Source: Teratosphaeria epicoccoides (lineage: Eukaryota > Ascomycota > Dothideomycetes > Mycosphaerellales > Teratosphaeriaceae). Taken from it: a stretch of 64,000 bases of DNA. Below are positions 1 through 10,383 of this stretch, piece by piece. The translations under genes were made by a program, and so were the position numbers. The notes beneath the pieces are model-generated. The model did no database searches. It saw nothing but the letters and a program-made list of their open reading frames with translations, and was not told the DNA's origin. The stretch is from assembly GCA_021401465.1 (NCBI GenBank), contig JADDMT010000028.1, positions 248,001 to 312,000 on the forward strand, in the 5' to 3' direction. The first letter of the stretch is position 1. Each line of letters opens with the position of its first letter.

Positions 1-1314
1 GTAGCACCGACCATACACAACAACGAGACATCCACCGACTCCCTGGACATTAGTGTCAGAGCACATTATATAAGGAAGCGGTGACCTGGTTGTCAAAATG
101 GGCTTGCATAGGTCTCCACGTAACGAGGTCCATGATAACCTTCATCATATCGAAAATTTATCCGTCTGTCCATCGCCATATCCATATGGCTTCGTCAAAA
201 ACAGGAGCTCGAAGCATCAAGCAGAGCGGCAGCGGCGGCAGTGGATCTGATGGCGGCGGTACGGGCAGTAGCATCAAGCGGCAGGTCTCAGGACGCGTTC
301 AGTCTTCCTTTCAGGCTAACAAAGTCTGACAGCATCTCCAATGACTTCACCATCAGGGCCACGTCGACCTGCGGCACTGAAGGCGTCCATGTCCACAATA
401 AAACCCGTGCGCCAGGTGGAGGATCGTCGGGCAAAAGTAAGGCCGATTCATCAACAGCTATGATGGATCTGTGGCTCAAAGAATACCATCCCCATGAAGC
501 GCTGGCTGTCGGCCTTGGCGTGGACCATCGGAAGATCGACAAAGACAAGAAGATCAAACAGTCCCAGCAGTAATCAAGCTTTTGTACGTCAACGAGGACT
601 TCGGTCGTCCATAAACGGCATCGCAGTGACTGACAAAATTTGGAACAGGTAGATGATCTCTTATGGGCTGGCGTCGAGACATTGCTTTCGTTTGGGGTTT
701 TGGAGTGATTTTTGGACGGCATCGAATACAGCTGGCTTACGCGTGGGCTTCCGGAGGAGCGATTTGCATTGCTGTATCGACATCAGAAGGCCTCGAGCAG
801 GATTCAGAAGCTTGATGACCGTTGGCGACAGCAGCTGAGTCCTGTTGGCACGCTCGCTTGCCACCTTGCACCTTATATTCATCAGCATGCATGACTGCTT
901 TTCGTTCTCTCCCCGGCTCGCGGGACCGGCAGGACTCGTGTGTGAGCTTTTATGGAAGCTGCGCAATGCTCATCTAGTCTTCTCACGCGTTTGCGCCTGC
1001 TTCGCGCCGTTTGAGCTCCCTTTTGAGCCTATCTATCAATTCGGCGCCTTGCAAAGCTTCATCAATCGATATGATGCCTGAGCGGTGCACCAGTCTCCGC
1101 AACAGGTCATCTGGAATCTACACCAGCAAGCCGGAAAACTTCGTCGGCTTGAGGTCTTGATTGCTGCGCCGCTTATTCTTCTCCGTTGCGAGAGCGAACT
1201 TCAGTGCCACGAGCATCCCCGCGTTGGGGCTTGAATGCTAGTCATCCGGCAGCTCTGCGTTCGCGTCTCGAATCTGTGGCAAGCTCTTCTTCATCAGCTT
1301 GATTCTGATTACGA
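1..1314. other. Left-edge spacer, no gene recognised
   Basis: This stretch lies downstream of the CK2 alpha stop codon. Several short open frames occur on both strands (for example 241-573 plus and 288-722 minus), but they overlap each other and none resembles a known family. A Ser/Gly-rich plus-strand stretch near 225-330 could be a fragment of a gene entering from the left, but I cannot support a model. Confidence 0.4.
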
Positions 1315-2443
1315 CTATTGATGTACGCTATTGCTGTTCTGCAGCTCTGCTTCTTGCTGACGCACCGGTGCGAAGTATTGATGCGCCATTGCCTCCTTGG
1401 CTGTCAATCGCTCCTACAATCAATTTCAGCTTCGATCCTCACATGTCATTATTGTGATCTGCCATACCTGGTGGTCGTATCGCAATAACTTGTCCAGGAA
1501 GTCAATTGCATCATTGGAGACGAACCGCTGATTGTCAGAATTGACAAATGCATGCCAACTCTTCTTTGGAAAACGACCCAGGATGTCGTCGTACTGCGCG
1601 TCCAGCTCGATGTCGTACTTGTCGAGATAGTCAAACAGGTCTTCTGTGCCAAGGACCTTGGCAATCTTGACAAGCTGGTCGCTATTGGAATTGCCATGGA
1701 AGAAAGGCTCTTTCCTGAAGATCATGCTTGCGAACATTGCGCCCAGAGACCACATATCTAGACTATAGTCGTACTCCTGGAAGTCGACAAGCAGCTCGGG
1801 ACCTTTGAAGTATCTGCTGGCTACGCGCACATTGTACTCGGTACCGGCGTGGTAGAACTCTGCCAGACCCCAGTCAATCAACCGCAATTTCCGGTTCTCA
1901 TGGTCGATCATAACGTTATGCGGTTTCACGTCTCTGTGCATGATGCCTTTGCTGTGGCAGTAATCGAGTGCCTTGAGCAGCTCGTAGATATAGTATCGCA
2001 CGTCCATGTCCTGAAATTTTGGGTACAGAGTCCGGAAGTCTGTGTTATTGACATGCTCGAAGATCAAGCTCGGTGTCTTGGACTGGCTATCACGCACGAC
2101 ATCGAGTAAGGCGACGATATTGGGCCCGCCCGAGAGGTTCTGGAGGATCTTGATCTCGCGCTTTATCTTCTTTTTTTTAACCGGCTTCAAGACCTTGATG
2201 ACGCACTTCTGGTAGTTGACAACATTAATGCCTTCAAACACTTCCGAGTACTTCCCTCGTCCTGTACATAATGCCTATCAGTATCCGTATGTTGCGCAAT
2301 CAGGCATCCGCGCACGGGCGCAACGTACCTATCTTGCGGACCACCTCATAGTTCTCCAACACGCCCCAGCTGATATTGACACTGTCATAATCCCAATACG
2401 CGCGCGGCATCTGCTGATTGACATCGCCATATACGCGCGCCAT
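1315..2443 (-). CDS. CKA1: Casein kinase II catalytic subunit alpha
   Basis: This is the catalytic subunit of protein kinase CK2, a constitutively active Ser/Thr kinase of nucleus and cytoplasm that phosphorylates acidic sites in many growth, transcription and stress proteins. Three exons fit, 2443-2329, 2261-1468 and 1413-1315, giving 335 residues, the usual family length. The start is the ATG at 2443, opening with MARVYGDVNQ, typical of fungal CKA. Visible are the glycine loop GRGKYSEVFEG (39-49), the basic KPVKKKKIKRE cluster (64-74) that marks CK2 alpha, HRDVKPHN from 147, and DWG instead of DFG (168-170), a CK2 hallmark. The last intron falls after RYDHQ, and the final exon restores the ERLTAKEAM motif. 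It is divergent from the palmitoyltransferase gene 329 bp away. The family call is secure and the splice sites very likely. Confidence 0.95.
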
Positions 2444-2772
2444 GGTGTATGCGGTAAAGCTGGGCTTTGCCAGCGAAGATCCTCTTTAATACGCTCTTCC
2501 GGCCTATGCTGTCCTGAAAAGTGATGGATATCACTGGTGCGCGTATGGAGCGGGGTTCTACCACTCAGAAGTTGGAATCCTGGGAGCGGCGCAGGTTGAG
2601 GCGGCGGGGTGGATATCGGTGTTGATTGCAGTGGGTTCCATTTGGATCCTTGGATGGTGGGTCTCGAACCTCTAGGTCGCACGATGACGGCTTGCTTGGT
2701 CCGAGCGCGGCGTTGGAGCGGCTTCTGATCTCAGGTCCTACTAATTTCTCCATCAACAGACCTTCCCGCAAC
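2444..2772. promoter_or_regulatory. Shared divergent promoter, CK2 alpha / PFA4
   Basis: This 329-bp spacer separates two start codons pointing away from each other, so it must hold both promoters and 5' UTRs. I see no convincing TATA box or named factor site. Most of it is also open on the minus strand, but without family resemblance. Confidence 0.5.
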
Positions 2773-4306
2773 ATGAACGTCCTAATGATCCAGCGGCTAG
2801 CACCACCTTTCGGCTTTGCACTGGTATCGTTCCTCGCCATCGCGTCCCAATGGCTATTTTATCACATCGAACCAGAGCCGCTGAGCGAAGGTAGCGCCTA
2901 CATTTTCAACGTGTTGGTCATATGTCAGTTGATTTGCTGGTACCGAGTATGCTACAAAGATCCTGGTAGGATACCAGATGACTGGCAAGCACGGTCGGAT
3001 GTCGATTTCAAGACATCAGACGACGCCACGGCTACTCAGAGGCAGCGATGGTGCCGCAAATGCCAGTCTTACAAGCCACCCCGAGCTCATCATTGCAAGA
3101 CTTGCAAAAGGTTAGTGCCCTTGACGCTGCCAAGCAAGTCGCATCTGATGAGAATCCAGATGTATCATGAAAATGGATCATCATTGCGTGTGGACAGGTA
3201 GGTTCGCTACGGATTTAGATAAAGTTGGTAAGTAGTAACAGTACTTCGTAGCGAATTGCATCTCCCACATCACTCTTCCACATTTTGTCCGCTTCCTCTT
3301 CTATGCCGTCATGAACACAGCGTATCTGGAAAGCTTTTTGTACATTCGGTGCGCGATCATCTGGAAGCAACGTCATCTATCGAGTGTATGTTCACCCATA
3401 GGCCACATCTGCTATATACGCTGAAATCTAGGCAGTATCTGGGACCGAACGTCTATCAACTTGCGCTGCTTTTCGTATTGGTAGTGGTCAACTCATTTCT
3501 CCTCTTCGCGATGCTGCTTCTGCTGGGTCGCACTATATGGGGCTTGTGCTTGAATATGACCACCATCGAAGGCTGGGAAGTCGACAGGCACGAGGCTGTG
3601 CTGCGTCGAGCTCGCGTGATGGGCGGCTACTTGCACGGTCCGGATGGTAAAAGGGTCAAGATCGAGCAGCAGGAATTTCCATGGGACATTGGTATCTGGA
3701 CCAACATATGCGAGGGTATGGATAGTCGGAACCCACTGGCATGGCTTTGGCCTTTTGCTAGAAGTCCCAGTATCGAAAGCGGTCTGAATTTCGAGCATAA
3801 TGGCATCGATGGTGAGCTGCATCCCTGTCATGCTGAGGGTATCGCTGACAGGTACAGATCCGAGTAAGCCTTGGCCACCGGTGGATCCAGATCGCATGGG
3901 CAAAGCCGTTCCACTTTCGCTGAACGGAGATGGCTTCACTCAGTCTCTCGACCCGGAGGCTTTCCGAATGCGCCAGGCTGCTGACAGGGCGCGATATGAG
4001 GACGTGAATGGAGAGTATGTGGTCCGCAGACGAGCTTTCCATGAACGGCTTGAAGATATGCATCAGCGGGGTCAGAATCGTGTCTATGAGATTGAGGATG
4101 GTGAAGGAGATGCATCTTTGGGCGAAGATGAAGACATAAAGAGCACATCAGTGCTGAGACTCGATGGTGATGCAGGAGAGGAAGGCTGGCGAAATAAGGA
4201 AGGAGAAAGACTTGCGGATTTTGGCGTGGACGAAGAGGTCGATTTTTACGACGAAGACGAGGTACCCCTGGCCGAGCTGGTACGCAGACGGAAGCAGGCT
4301 TCCTAG
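2773..4306 (+). CDS. PFA4: DHHC palmitoyltransferase, PFA4-like
   Basis: Likely an ER membrane S-acyltransferase that moves palmitate onto cysteines; yeast Pfa4 acts on chitin synthase Chs3. Five exons give a clean 444-residue frame: 2773-3110, 3160-3197, 3252-3385, 3436-3811 and 3858-4306. Two hydrophobic helices sit in the first 60 residues. The cysteine-rich domain follows (KCQSYKPPRAHHC then KRCIMKMDHHC), with the catalytic DHHC at 119-122 rebuilt across intron 1, on a 38-nt micro-exon. The short SSYLGP motif and a further helix pair follow, and then a long acidic hydrophilic tail. The tail ends in a run rich in Asp and Glu. The start at 2773 is chosen because it precedes the first helix; a second ATG four codons on is possible. 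The DHHC family is certain and the PFA4 subfamily is likely from the C-terminal layout. Confidence 0.9.
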
Positions 4307-4550
4307 GCAGCCATACTCATGCTGCGACAAGATCACAAATTGTCCCGACTATAGTACGACACATTTTGACCGTCTCCTTCCTATCTCGGCCTTAGCGCCG
4401 AGATCGGCTGGTCGATGCGGAGAAGGGCTTCGGGGCAGAAGCAGAAGCCGACTGCTTCATCTCTGACCGCACGAGGGCAGCAAAAACATCAGACAATCCT
4501 GATCACAGCTGCTGTACAGCCAGTCACAACAACGGTTACAACTGTCCGCG

Positions 4551-5237
4551 ATGCCTGAAGTGAAGACCTATTCCCTCAGACCTACAAAGCTCATTCCAAA
4601 CTCCCCTTACCCTCTCCTCCACTACCCTGGCTTACTGTCTGGTGAGGCCGGCTGCAACGCCAGCAGAGCCTACGATATTTTCCGATCCAACGGCTGGAAA
4701 ACGCAATGGATTTTCCGCTATGGATCGACCCAGGCTAGTCACTACCACTCCTCTGCGCACGAATGCATGGTCGTCCTGACCGGCACCGCCACAATCCGCT
4801 TCGGAGTCGCAGACACCTCTCCTGACCAAGAGCAAAGCACGTACGGCTCCGGCTACGAGGACGGTGGTGTCGAAATCCCCGCCAAAGCTGGTGACGTGTT
4901 CTTGATTCCTGCGGGCGTGAGTCACAAGACTTTCGATGCGAAGCCGGATGCGGAGTTCAAGCTGCTGACGCCCGGAGGCGGGCACGAGATTGCGGGCGAG
5001 GACCCCAGGAGGCTGTTGGGTGAGATTCAGCTGGATGGTTTTACGATGGTGGGGGCGTATCCGGTGGGGCAGCAGTGGGACTCATGCGTGGGTGGCGAGC
5101 ATGAAGGGAAGGAGCAAAGGGAGAGGGTGTGGAGGGTGCCGAGGCCGGACAGGGATCCGATGCTTGGGGAGAGTCGGGAGGGAACCTGTGGGTTGTGGAG
5201 GGAAGAGGACGTGGTGAGCTTGAAGCGCGGAGAATGA
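4551..5237 (+). CDS. Cupin-fold protein
   Basis: A 228-residue intronless protein with one cupin beta-barrel. Motif 1 is seen as HYHSSAHECMVVLTGTATIRFG-type spacing (His, His, Glu ligands around residues 64-70), and motif 2 as GDVFLIPAGVSHKT around 114-127, supplying the last metal His. The arrangement resembles the small single-cupin YjlB-like group found in bacteria and fungi, whose reaction is not established. There is no signal peptide or membrane segment, so it is probably cytosolic. It follows the palmitoyltransferase on the same strand after 244 bp and converges on the MutL homologue. I cannot name a substrate. Cupin membership is secure. Confidence 0.85.
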   Translation: MPEVKTYSLRPTKLIPNSPYPLLHYPGLLSGEAGCNASRAYDIFRSNGWKTQWIFRYGSTQASHYHSSAHECMVVLTGTATIRFGVADTSPDQEQSTYGSGYEDGGVEIPAKAGDVFLIPAGVSHKTFDAKPDAEFKLLTPGGGHEIAGEDPRRLLGEIQLDGFTMVGAYPVGQQWDSCVGGEHEGKEQRERVWRVPRPDRDPMLGESREGTCGLWREEDVVSLKRGE

Positions 5238-5797
5238 GCTTTTATCAAGTATCCCAGCTCACGTTCCAAGCATCCGACCTGAGAGGAGCGATCCGTTTTG
5301 ACATCCTCAGAGTGACTGCCTACCAGCTGACTATCAACGATCTGATCTGGTCGATCTAGTTGACTGCGTGCCGAGGGAATGAGGGCGTTTGTCAAGAAAG
5401 TGACTGTCTATTGATGTGGTTGACTGCTTTGTCATACACTGATCTGCTCCTTGAAGCGATTGGCTGTCCTTGACGAGCTTGACTCTCTGACGTGGCTGAG
5501 CGCTCCTTGATCCGTTGAGATCGCAGGCAGGTCGTTCGCACTACGTGCTACGTCCTTGGGATGTGCGCCCAGCTGCCCGCTGGGATATTTCGAAATGTCA
5601 GCTGGAATGTTTAGCAATACTTCAAATAAGCTCATTCGTATACGAGTCGCACAAAGCCGACACGTCCGTCATGAGTAATATTGCTTTACAGCGAAGGAGT
5701 TATAGAATTCCCGCCACCAGCACCATCGCTAGGCCTAAGCAAGAGCAATATAAGCTATCTGAGCAGCAAATCGTAAAGACATAGTCTCTTCCCATGC
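5238..5797. other. Convergent 3' spacer with TTGACTG repeats
   Basis: This lies between the 3' ends of the cupin gene and the MLH2-like gene. No gene is seen. The word TTGACTGC occurs at 5360-5367 and 5420-5427, with near copies (AGTGACTG, TTGACTCTCTGACG) close by, forming a loose direct-repeat cluster also seen in other spacers of the window. Confidence 0.5.
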
Positions 5798-8700
5798 TTA
5801 CTCTACAAGCACCGCATCGGCACACATGCTCGTCTCCACGTCGCCTCGAGACCTGGCAGCGAAAACGTCGTTCAGCAAAGAAGCCACGTTCTGCACCATC
5901 TCGCCGTTCGAAACCTTCGAGGTCAGCAACCCTTCCAATTTCTCACTCAACTCCGCTATCTCCCTCTCATTAGGTAGATCAGCGAAAGCGTCGTAGGCAT
6001 CGAGCGCAGGCGTGTTCCAGCGGAGAATGGAGCTGGCTTCCTCAATCCTGCCCACCCAGCTCGAGACCTCATGAAGCGATGTAACCAGCTTGTACTCAAT
6101 GTTTTGCACACCGGCGCCTTTTGGTATACGCTCAAGCGGCAGGCGCGAGGACTTGGTGCGTGTTGCCTTCCTGCTCATGCCGTCTCCTGTGGTCCGACGG
6201 CGACGAGAATCTGTGCGTGTTTCTGAGATGACGTAATCATCGTCCTCAGCGATGGTCCGCGCTGGCATCAAGGCCACAGCGTGGTCATCAGTATCATCGC
6301 CGCTCTCTGCGCGCGAGTGCGTCCGAGCTCTGACGTTGCCGCTGACGTCGCGCAGGACGCCTCCTCCAGTTCTCCGACGCTTTGACGAACGCGTAGGCTG
6401 CTTGTCCAATGAGCCAAAGCGACGCTCAAGTGCAGCTATTTCGCTAGCTGGCACAAAGCCTCTTCCACTCATGAGATTTCTGAGAGGGCTTGCGTTCTCA
6501 TCTCCTGAGACAGAAAGACGACGAAGATCAGCGCTGGCCGAGCGGCTTCGCCGGCTAGCGTCACGTATGTACATACGCCGCTCAGCTATGGATGCTGCCG
6601 ACCCACCACCAGTTAGATCAACAGAGTCCACAAAGTCTCTGATATCTCGATTACGTTTTGGTGGAGTCAGTGACCGAGGCTCATCGCGTAGGTCACCGAG
6701 CTCGCCTTGCTGAACGAGGCCATCGGTGTTGTGCTTTTGGTATGGCCGCCGTGCTTTCTCGTTGGGCCTACATTGATTGTCCAAATGGTCGAACCACACC
6801 TTTTCGCGCGGAGGCTGGTCGAGCATGGGCGAGACGAAAGGCTTGTTAACACGGCCTGAGGTACGCTTCTCCGGACTCTTGCGCGGACGTTGACGCATAT
6901 CAGGTATGGCATCGAGTGGCGTGCCTGGGGCTTCATCTTTGGCGTGTGAATAAAGGTCGTAGTTGTTTGCAGGATACCGTCGAGCGTGATCGTGATCAGC
7001 GCTCACGGTCTGGAGTCGTGACGACGACAAGCTTGGCGTCATAATCGATGACAACTGCTCAGGATGAATTTGCGTGCTTTGCGCGCGGTGTGCGGAGTCC
7101 AAGCCGTCGTATCCCGCGTGACCATGCTCAGCGTTAACGACTTGGGGCCGCAACGGAGATGAGGCCGGCGCCATGACCAATGAAAGGCGCTCCGGACGGG
7201 TATGTGTGCTTTGCGGTCGATGTGCTGAGTCTAACCCGTCGGCAGATGGCGATGGTGACGAGAGGCGAGGAGTCGGCAGGCCAGGCTGCAACAGTGGTGT
7301 CTCTGGAACCGCAGCGTGTCGACAGGGCGAGCTAGGTAATGGAGCTGAGGCCTCAGGCGGAGGACACCGTACCGAGGCATTCAGCTTGGCCATGACCCAC
7401 GGATTCGACATGAACACGTCCTTGCTCGCGTGCCAAAGCTCTTCGAGATCTCGCTCTGTTCGTCCAGTGGAGGGACGACCGCCAGACATGTCGGCATCCT
7501 CCTCGTCACAGCCATACATGTTTGATCTGCAAGCTCGCCGTGGTACGATGCAGTCCTCGGCATCGCCTGCATCGTCCAACAGTTCACTGTCGACGTCGGT
7601 GGTCAAGCGACGTTGTTTGGGTTCCACCGACAGGTTTATTGGTGGTCTGTAGTGCACTGAAGAATCGCTGTCCTGTGGTCCAGTTGACAAGTCAGTATCT
7701 TCGACAACTGGTTTTACTCGTTGTGCCGGTACACCAGCTTTCAGCATGTGCTGAGCCATCAGGTCACTGTCTTTGCTCTTAGGCGTATACACAGCACCAA
7801 ACAGCTCGCGTGAAGCATCGATAATGAAGTCAGGATTTTCAAACAGCACATCGTCCTTTGCAGGCTCCACATTCGGGTCATAGCTCGCCGCCGGACAGAT
7901 GATACGCATATAGATGAACGGCTCCTTGACGCCCTCGAATGCCGGATTCGCCGCCTTCAACGAGTCTCTGAATATCTTGACGATCTGCTTCAGCGTGCCT
8001 CTCGAGGCAGACACAGGACGTGCGTCGATGGAGATATATGAGCCGATGCAGCTGACTTTGGCCACCTCCGCGTCGGGACGAGGAATGAAACCCTGCAAGG
8101 TGAAGCCATTCACCTCGATTATCGACCAGGTGCACTGCGAGACGCAAGCTGAGCCAACGATCTTGATCGCGACATCTTCAGTGCTGCCATGAGGTTTAGG
8201 CGGATAGATCCAATTGAGCTTCAGGTCCTTTGCTTTCAGGACCTTGAGCGAGAAGCGAACATGCGGTCTCGCAAAGGCGTAGGCCTGCAACGTCTGCTTG
8301 ATCTTCTTCAAGCACTTCTCGGTGTTCTTCAAAGCGACTTGTCTTCTCACCGGGTTAGCCTTGATAAAGTCAGTAATCCTGACTGTCGTCCCAACAGGCA
8401 ACGACACGCGTTCTTGACCGACGACTTCGCCACTCTGGTTGATCTTGAGAGCAGTCGCCACAGTTTCGCCTTCAACCTTCGTGCTGACAGTCATGGATCC
8501 ACTGAGCTCTGCTGCAGCTGCTAAGGCCTGCCCACGGAAGCCCAGAGACGATCCCGCGACGGACTTGAGGTCATCGATGTGGACAAGCTTGCTGGTGCAA
8601 TTGGGTATTGCCACCATGGCACGGTCTTCCGGTGCGATGCCATGCCCGTTGTCGCGAACTTGGATGACGTCGAGGGTGTTGTTGTGTACGTCGAGGGCTA

Positions 8701-8824
8701 TCGATGTTGCGTGAGCGTCGAGTGCATTGTCAACGAGTTCTTTGACGACTGTCGCGGGGTCGGTCAGGACTTGGGAGGCGCCGATGACCCGGACAGCAGC
8801 ATTGTCAAGCTTTCCGATGGGCAT
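5798..8824 (-). CDS. MLH2: MutL homologue, MLH2 / human PMS1 type
   Basis: A nuclear DNA mismatch repair ATPase of 1008 residues, intronless. The frame stays open for 33 codons upstream, but the ATG at 8824 (MPIGKLDNAAV) is preferred because it starts the GHKL domain where MutL proteins do. GHKL motifs are KELVDNALDA (28-37, catalytic Glu29), RDNGHGI (57-63) and GFRGQAL (95-101). The transducer-domain PVRRQ motif follows, then a long disordered Ser/Arg-rich linker and a short C-terminal dimerisation region. I see no DQHA(x)2E(x)4E metal site, so it should lack the MutL endonuclease. This, and the match of the PVRKQ region, points to MLH2/PMS1(human) rather than PMS1(yeast), MLH1 or MLH3. MLH2 partners with MLH1 and shapes repair and gene-conversion tracts. 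Motif III has Gln where Glu is usual. Subfamily assignment is by eye. Confidence 0.8.
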   Translation of the reverse strand: MPIGKLDNAAVRVIGASQVLTDPATVVKELVDNALDAHATSIALDVHNNTLDVIQVRDNGHGIAPEDRAMVAIPNCTSKLVHIDDLKSVAGSSLGFRGQALAAAAELSGSMTVSTKVEGETVATALKINQSGEVVGQERVSLPVGTTVRITDFIKANPVRRQVALKNTEKCLKKIKQTLQAYAFARPHVRFSLKVLKAKDLKLNWIYPPKPHGSTEDVAIKIVGSACVSQCTWSIIEVNGFTLQGFIPRPDAEVAKVSCIGSYISIDARPVSASRGTLKQIVKIFRDSLKAANPAFEGVKEPFIYMRIICPAASYDPNVEPAKDDVLFENPDFIIDASRELFGAVYTPKSKDSDLMAQHMLKAGVPAQRVKPVVEDTDLSTGPQDSDSSVHYRPPINLSVEPKQRRLTTDVDSELLDDAGDAEDCIVPRRACRSNMYGCDEEDADMSGGRPSTGRTERDLEELWHASKDVFMSNPWVMAKLNASVRCPPPEASAPLPSSPCRHAAVPETPLLQPGLPTPRLSSPSPSADGLDSAHRPQSTHTRPERLSLVMAPASSPLRPQVVNAEHGHAGYDGLDSAHRAQSTQIHPEQLSSIMTPSLSSSRLQTVSADHDHARRYPANNYDLYSHAKDEAPGTPLDAIPDMRQRPRKSPEKRTSGRVNKPFVSPMLDQPPREKVWFDHLDNQCRPNEKARRPYQKHNTDGLVQQGELGDLRDEPRSLTPPKRNRDIRDFVDSVDLTGGGSAASIAERRMYIRDASRRSRSASADLRRLSVSGDENASPLRNLMSGRGFVPASEIAALERRFGSLDKQPTRSSKRRRTGGGVLRDVSGNVRARTHSRAESGDDTDDHAVALMPARTIAEDDDYVISETRTDSRRRRTTGDGMSRKATRTKSSRLPLERIPKGAGVQNIEYKLVTSLHEVSSWVGRIEEASSILRWNTPALDAYDAFADLPNEREIAELSEKLEGLLTSKVSNGEMVQNVASLLNDVFAARSRGDVETSMCADAVLVE

Positions 8825-8919
8825 TCTGGACGACCAGGAATGCACGCATGGCTCAGCCCCCTCCGAGCATGAATGACGATGTACGTTTCGTGTGCAAGTG
8901 CGTCGATGTTTCAAAGTGG

Positions 8920-8968
8920 CCAATCAATGCCCAGACGCGTCCGGTCGGTCGTTTGGGAAGGCACGCGT
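8920..8968. promoter_or_regulatory. Two MCB boxes and a CCAAT box
   Basis: ACGCGT occurs at 8935-8940 and 8963-8968, and CCAAT at 8920-8924. All lie 96-144 bp upstream of the MLH2-like start codon (minus strand). ACGCGT is the core bound by the G1/S factor MBF in yeasts and filamentous fungi, and repair and replication genes are its usual targets. The spacer (8825-9096) also serves the divergent DsbA-like gene. Confidence 0.6.
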
Positions 8969-9096
8969 CGCGCGAGCGCCTGATCTAGACTAGTGTCCCA
9001 TCCGTATCGATACCATCATTACCGAACATGACGTGTAGAAGCCGACGCATATCCATCGCCCCTTCCTCGTGTAAGCTGAACGCGCCTTCCTCAGCC

Positions 9097-9892
9097 ATGG
9101 CATTGAATCCCCGCTTCGCAGGCGCCCGCCTCAGCGCCGCCACCACAAACCAAAGCATCAACACGTTAGAATTCTACCTCGACTACCTCTGCCCCTTCTC
9201 CAAGAAGCAATTCGATACCGTCTACGACCACCTCTTCCCATTAATCAAGCAGAAATACCCAAACAAGGTCCAATTGATCTTCCGCCAGCAAATCCAGCCG
9301 TGGTCAGCCACACCCACCCCACCACACCAACAACCACATTGATCGACAGCCCCCATTGACAGACCCGCCTTCGACATACAGGCACCCCTCCTCAACCCTC
9401 GCCCACGAAGCCGGCGCCGCCGTCCTCCGCACCCACCCTGACGCCTTCTGGGCCTTCAGCCAAGCCCTCTTCGCCAAGCAGACCGAGTACTTCGACGCGA
9501 ATGTCGTGCACGAAGCGCGGAACGACACGTACAAGCGTCTCGCGAAGCTGGCCGGGAGCGTCGGGGTGGACGAGAGCAGAGTGTACCGTTTGCTGGAGAT
9601 TTCAGACAAGCCGGATCAGGAAGGGGGCACGAATGGCGGGAATGGAGTCACGAATGATGTGAAGCTTTTTACGAAGGAGCAGAGGTTGAGGGGCGTGCAT
9701 GTCACGCCGACGGTGTTGTTCAATGTGAGTTTTCTCCCTTTCTGGTTGTCGTTGTTGTTGCGAGGTGGCATGGAGGGGTTGTGTTTGTGAGGAGACTGCT
9801 GATCAACGTCGTAGGGATTGGTGGAGCCGAGCATCTCGAGCAGTTTTTCAAAGGAAGATTGGGAGCAGTGGTTGGAGAAGAACTTAGTGTGA
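9097..9892 (+). CDS. DsbA-like thioredoxin-fold protein
   Basis: Three exons (9097-9302, 9382-9724, 9815-9892) give 208 residues. The fold is that of the DsbA/GST-kappa group: a first beta strand then YLDYLCPFSKKQF near residue 28, where CPFS sits at the place of the thioredoxin CxxC and keeps only the first cysteine. A helical insertion follows, then the conserved cis-proline segment GVHVTPTVLFN near 170-180. No clear signal peptide is seen, so it may be cytosolic or mitochondrial. A CxxS site fits a glutathione- or disulfide-binding role rather than a dithiol oxidase, but the reaction is unknown. The upstream in-frame ATG at 9028 would add 23 residues; I prefer 9097. Transcription is divergent from the MutL gene over 272 bp. 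Confidence 0.8.
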
Positions 9893-10383
9893 CTAGGTGC
9901 GTTGAAGGCACAGCTTTGAGAGCGTGTCTGTCATTTGGCCTCCCATCAGCCGTCCCCGCGTTTGGTTTGTCAATATGGTAGACTGCTTATTGACAGCGTT
10001 GACTGCTTGCTGACCCTAAGGGTCGGCTGGCTGGCTAAACGCCACAGCACTCGGCAGCAATGCTGTTGTAATGTCGATTTGACCACCAGATGTTCAACCT
10101 ACCAATCAAGCCATTCGCCGGTTCTTCGACTGATGTAATCACTGATCTGGTTGCGATGGAAAGAATGAAATCGTCCGCTACGAGACAGGATAGACTACCG
10201 AAACCGAAAAAACGCCGTGCTATGCTTCGAACGTTCAGCATGCCCAGAGCAAACGCCGTTCCAAGAACCTCTTTCTTCCAATGCTCGGTCCCCAGTCCAC
10301 AACCAGGAGTTGACCAACTGTCGTGCCTATGTCCAGAGAACTTCTTCTCCATCAACAAGATGGACTCGAACTCCAAATTTTCC
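9893..10383. other. Convergent 3' spacer, DsbA-like / Polo
   Basis: No gene is seen. TTGACTGC occurs at 9999-10006, next to TAGACTGC and TTGACAGC within 30 bp. The larger plus-strand frames overlapping 10090-10740 run antisense to the Polo 3' exon and have no family resemblance. Confidence 0.45.

Noticed and set aside
2640..2690. Possible tRNA B-box (GGTTCGAGACC on the minus strand)
   Set aside because: No matching A-box, acceptor stem or cloverleaf could be drawn around it.
8825..8923. N-terminal extension of the MLH2-like protein by 33 codons
   Set aside because: The extension lacks MutL similarity, and the internal ATG at 8824 starts exactly where GHKL domains begin in the family.
10345..10375. 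GAGTTCGAGTCC on the minus strand as a tRNA T-arm
   Set aside because: The T-stem does not pair, and no anticodon arm lies upstream.
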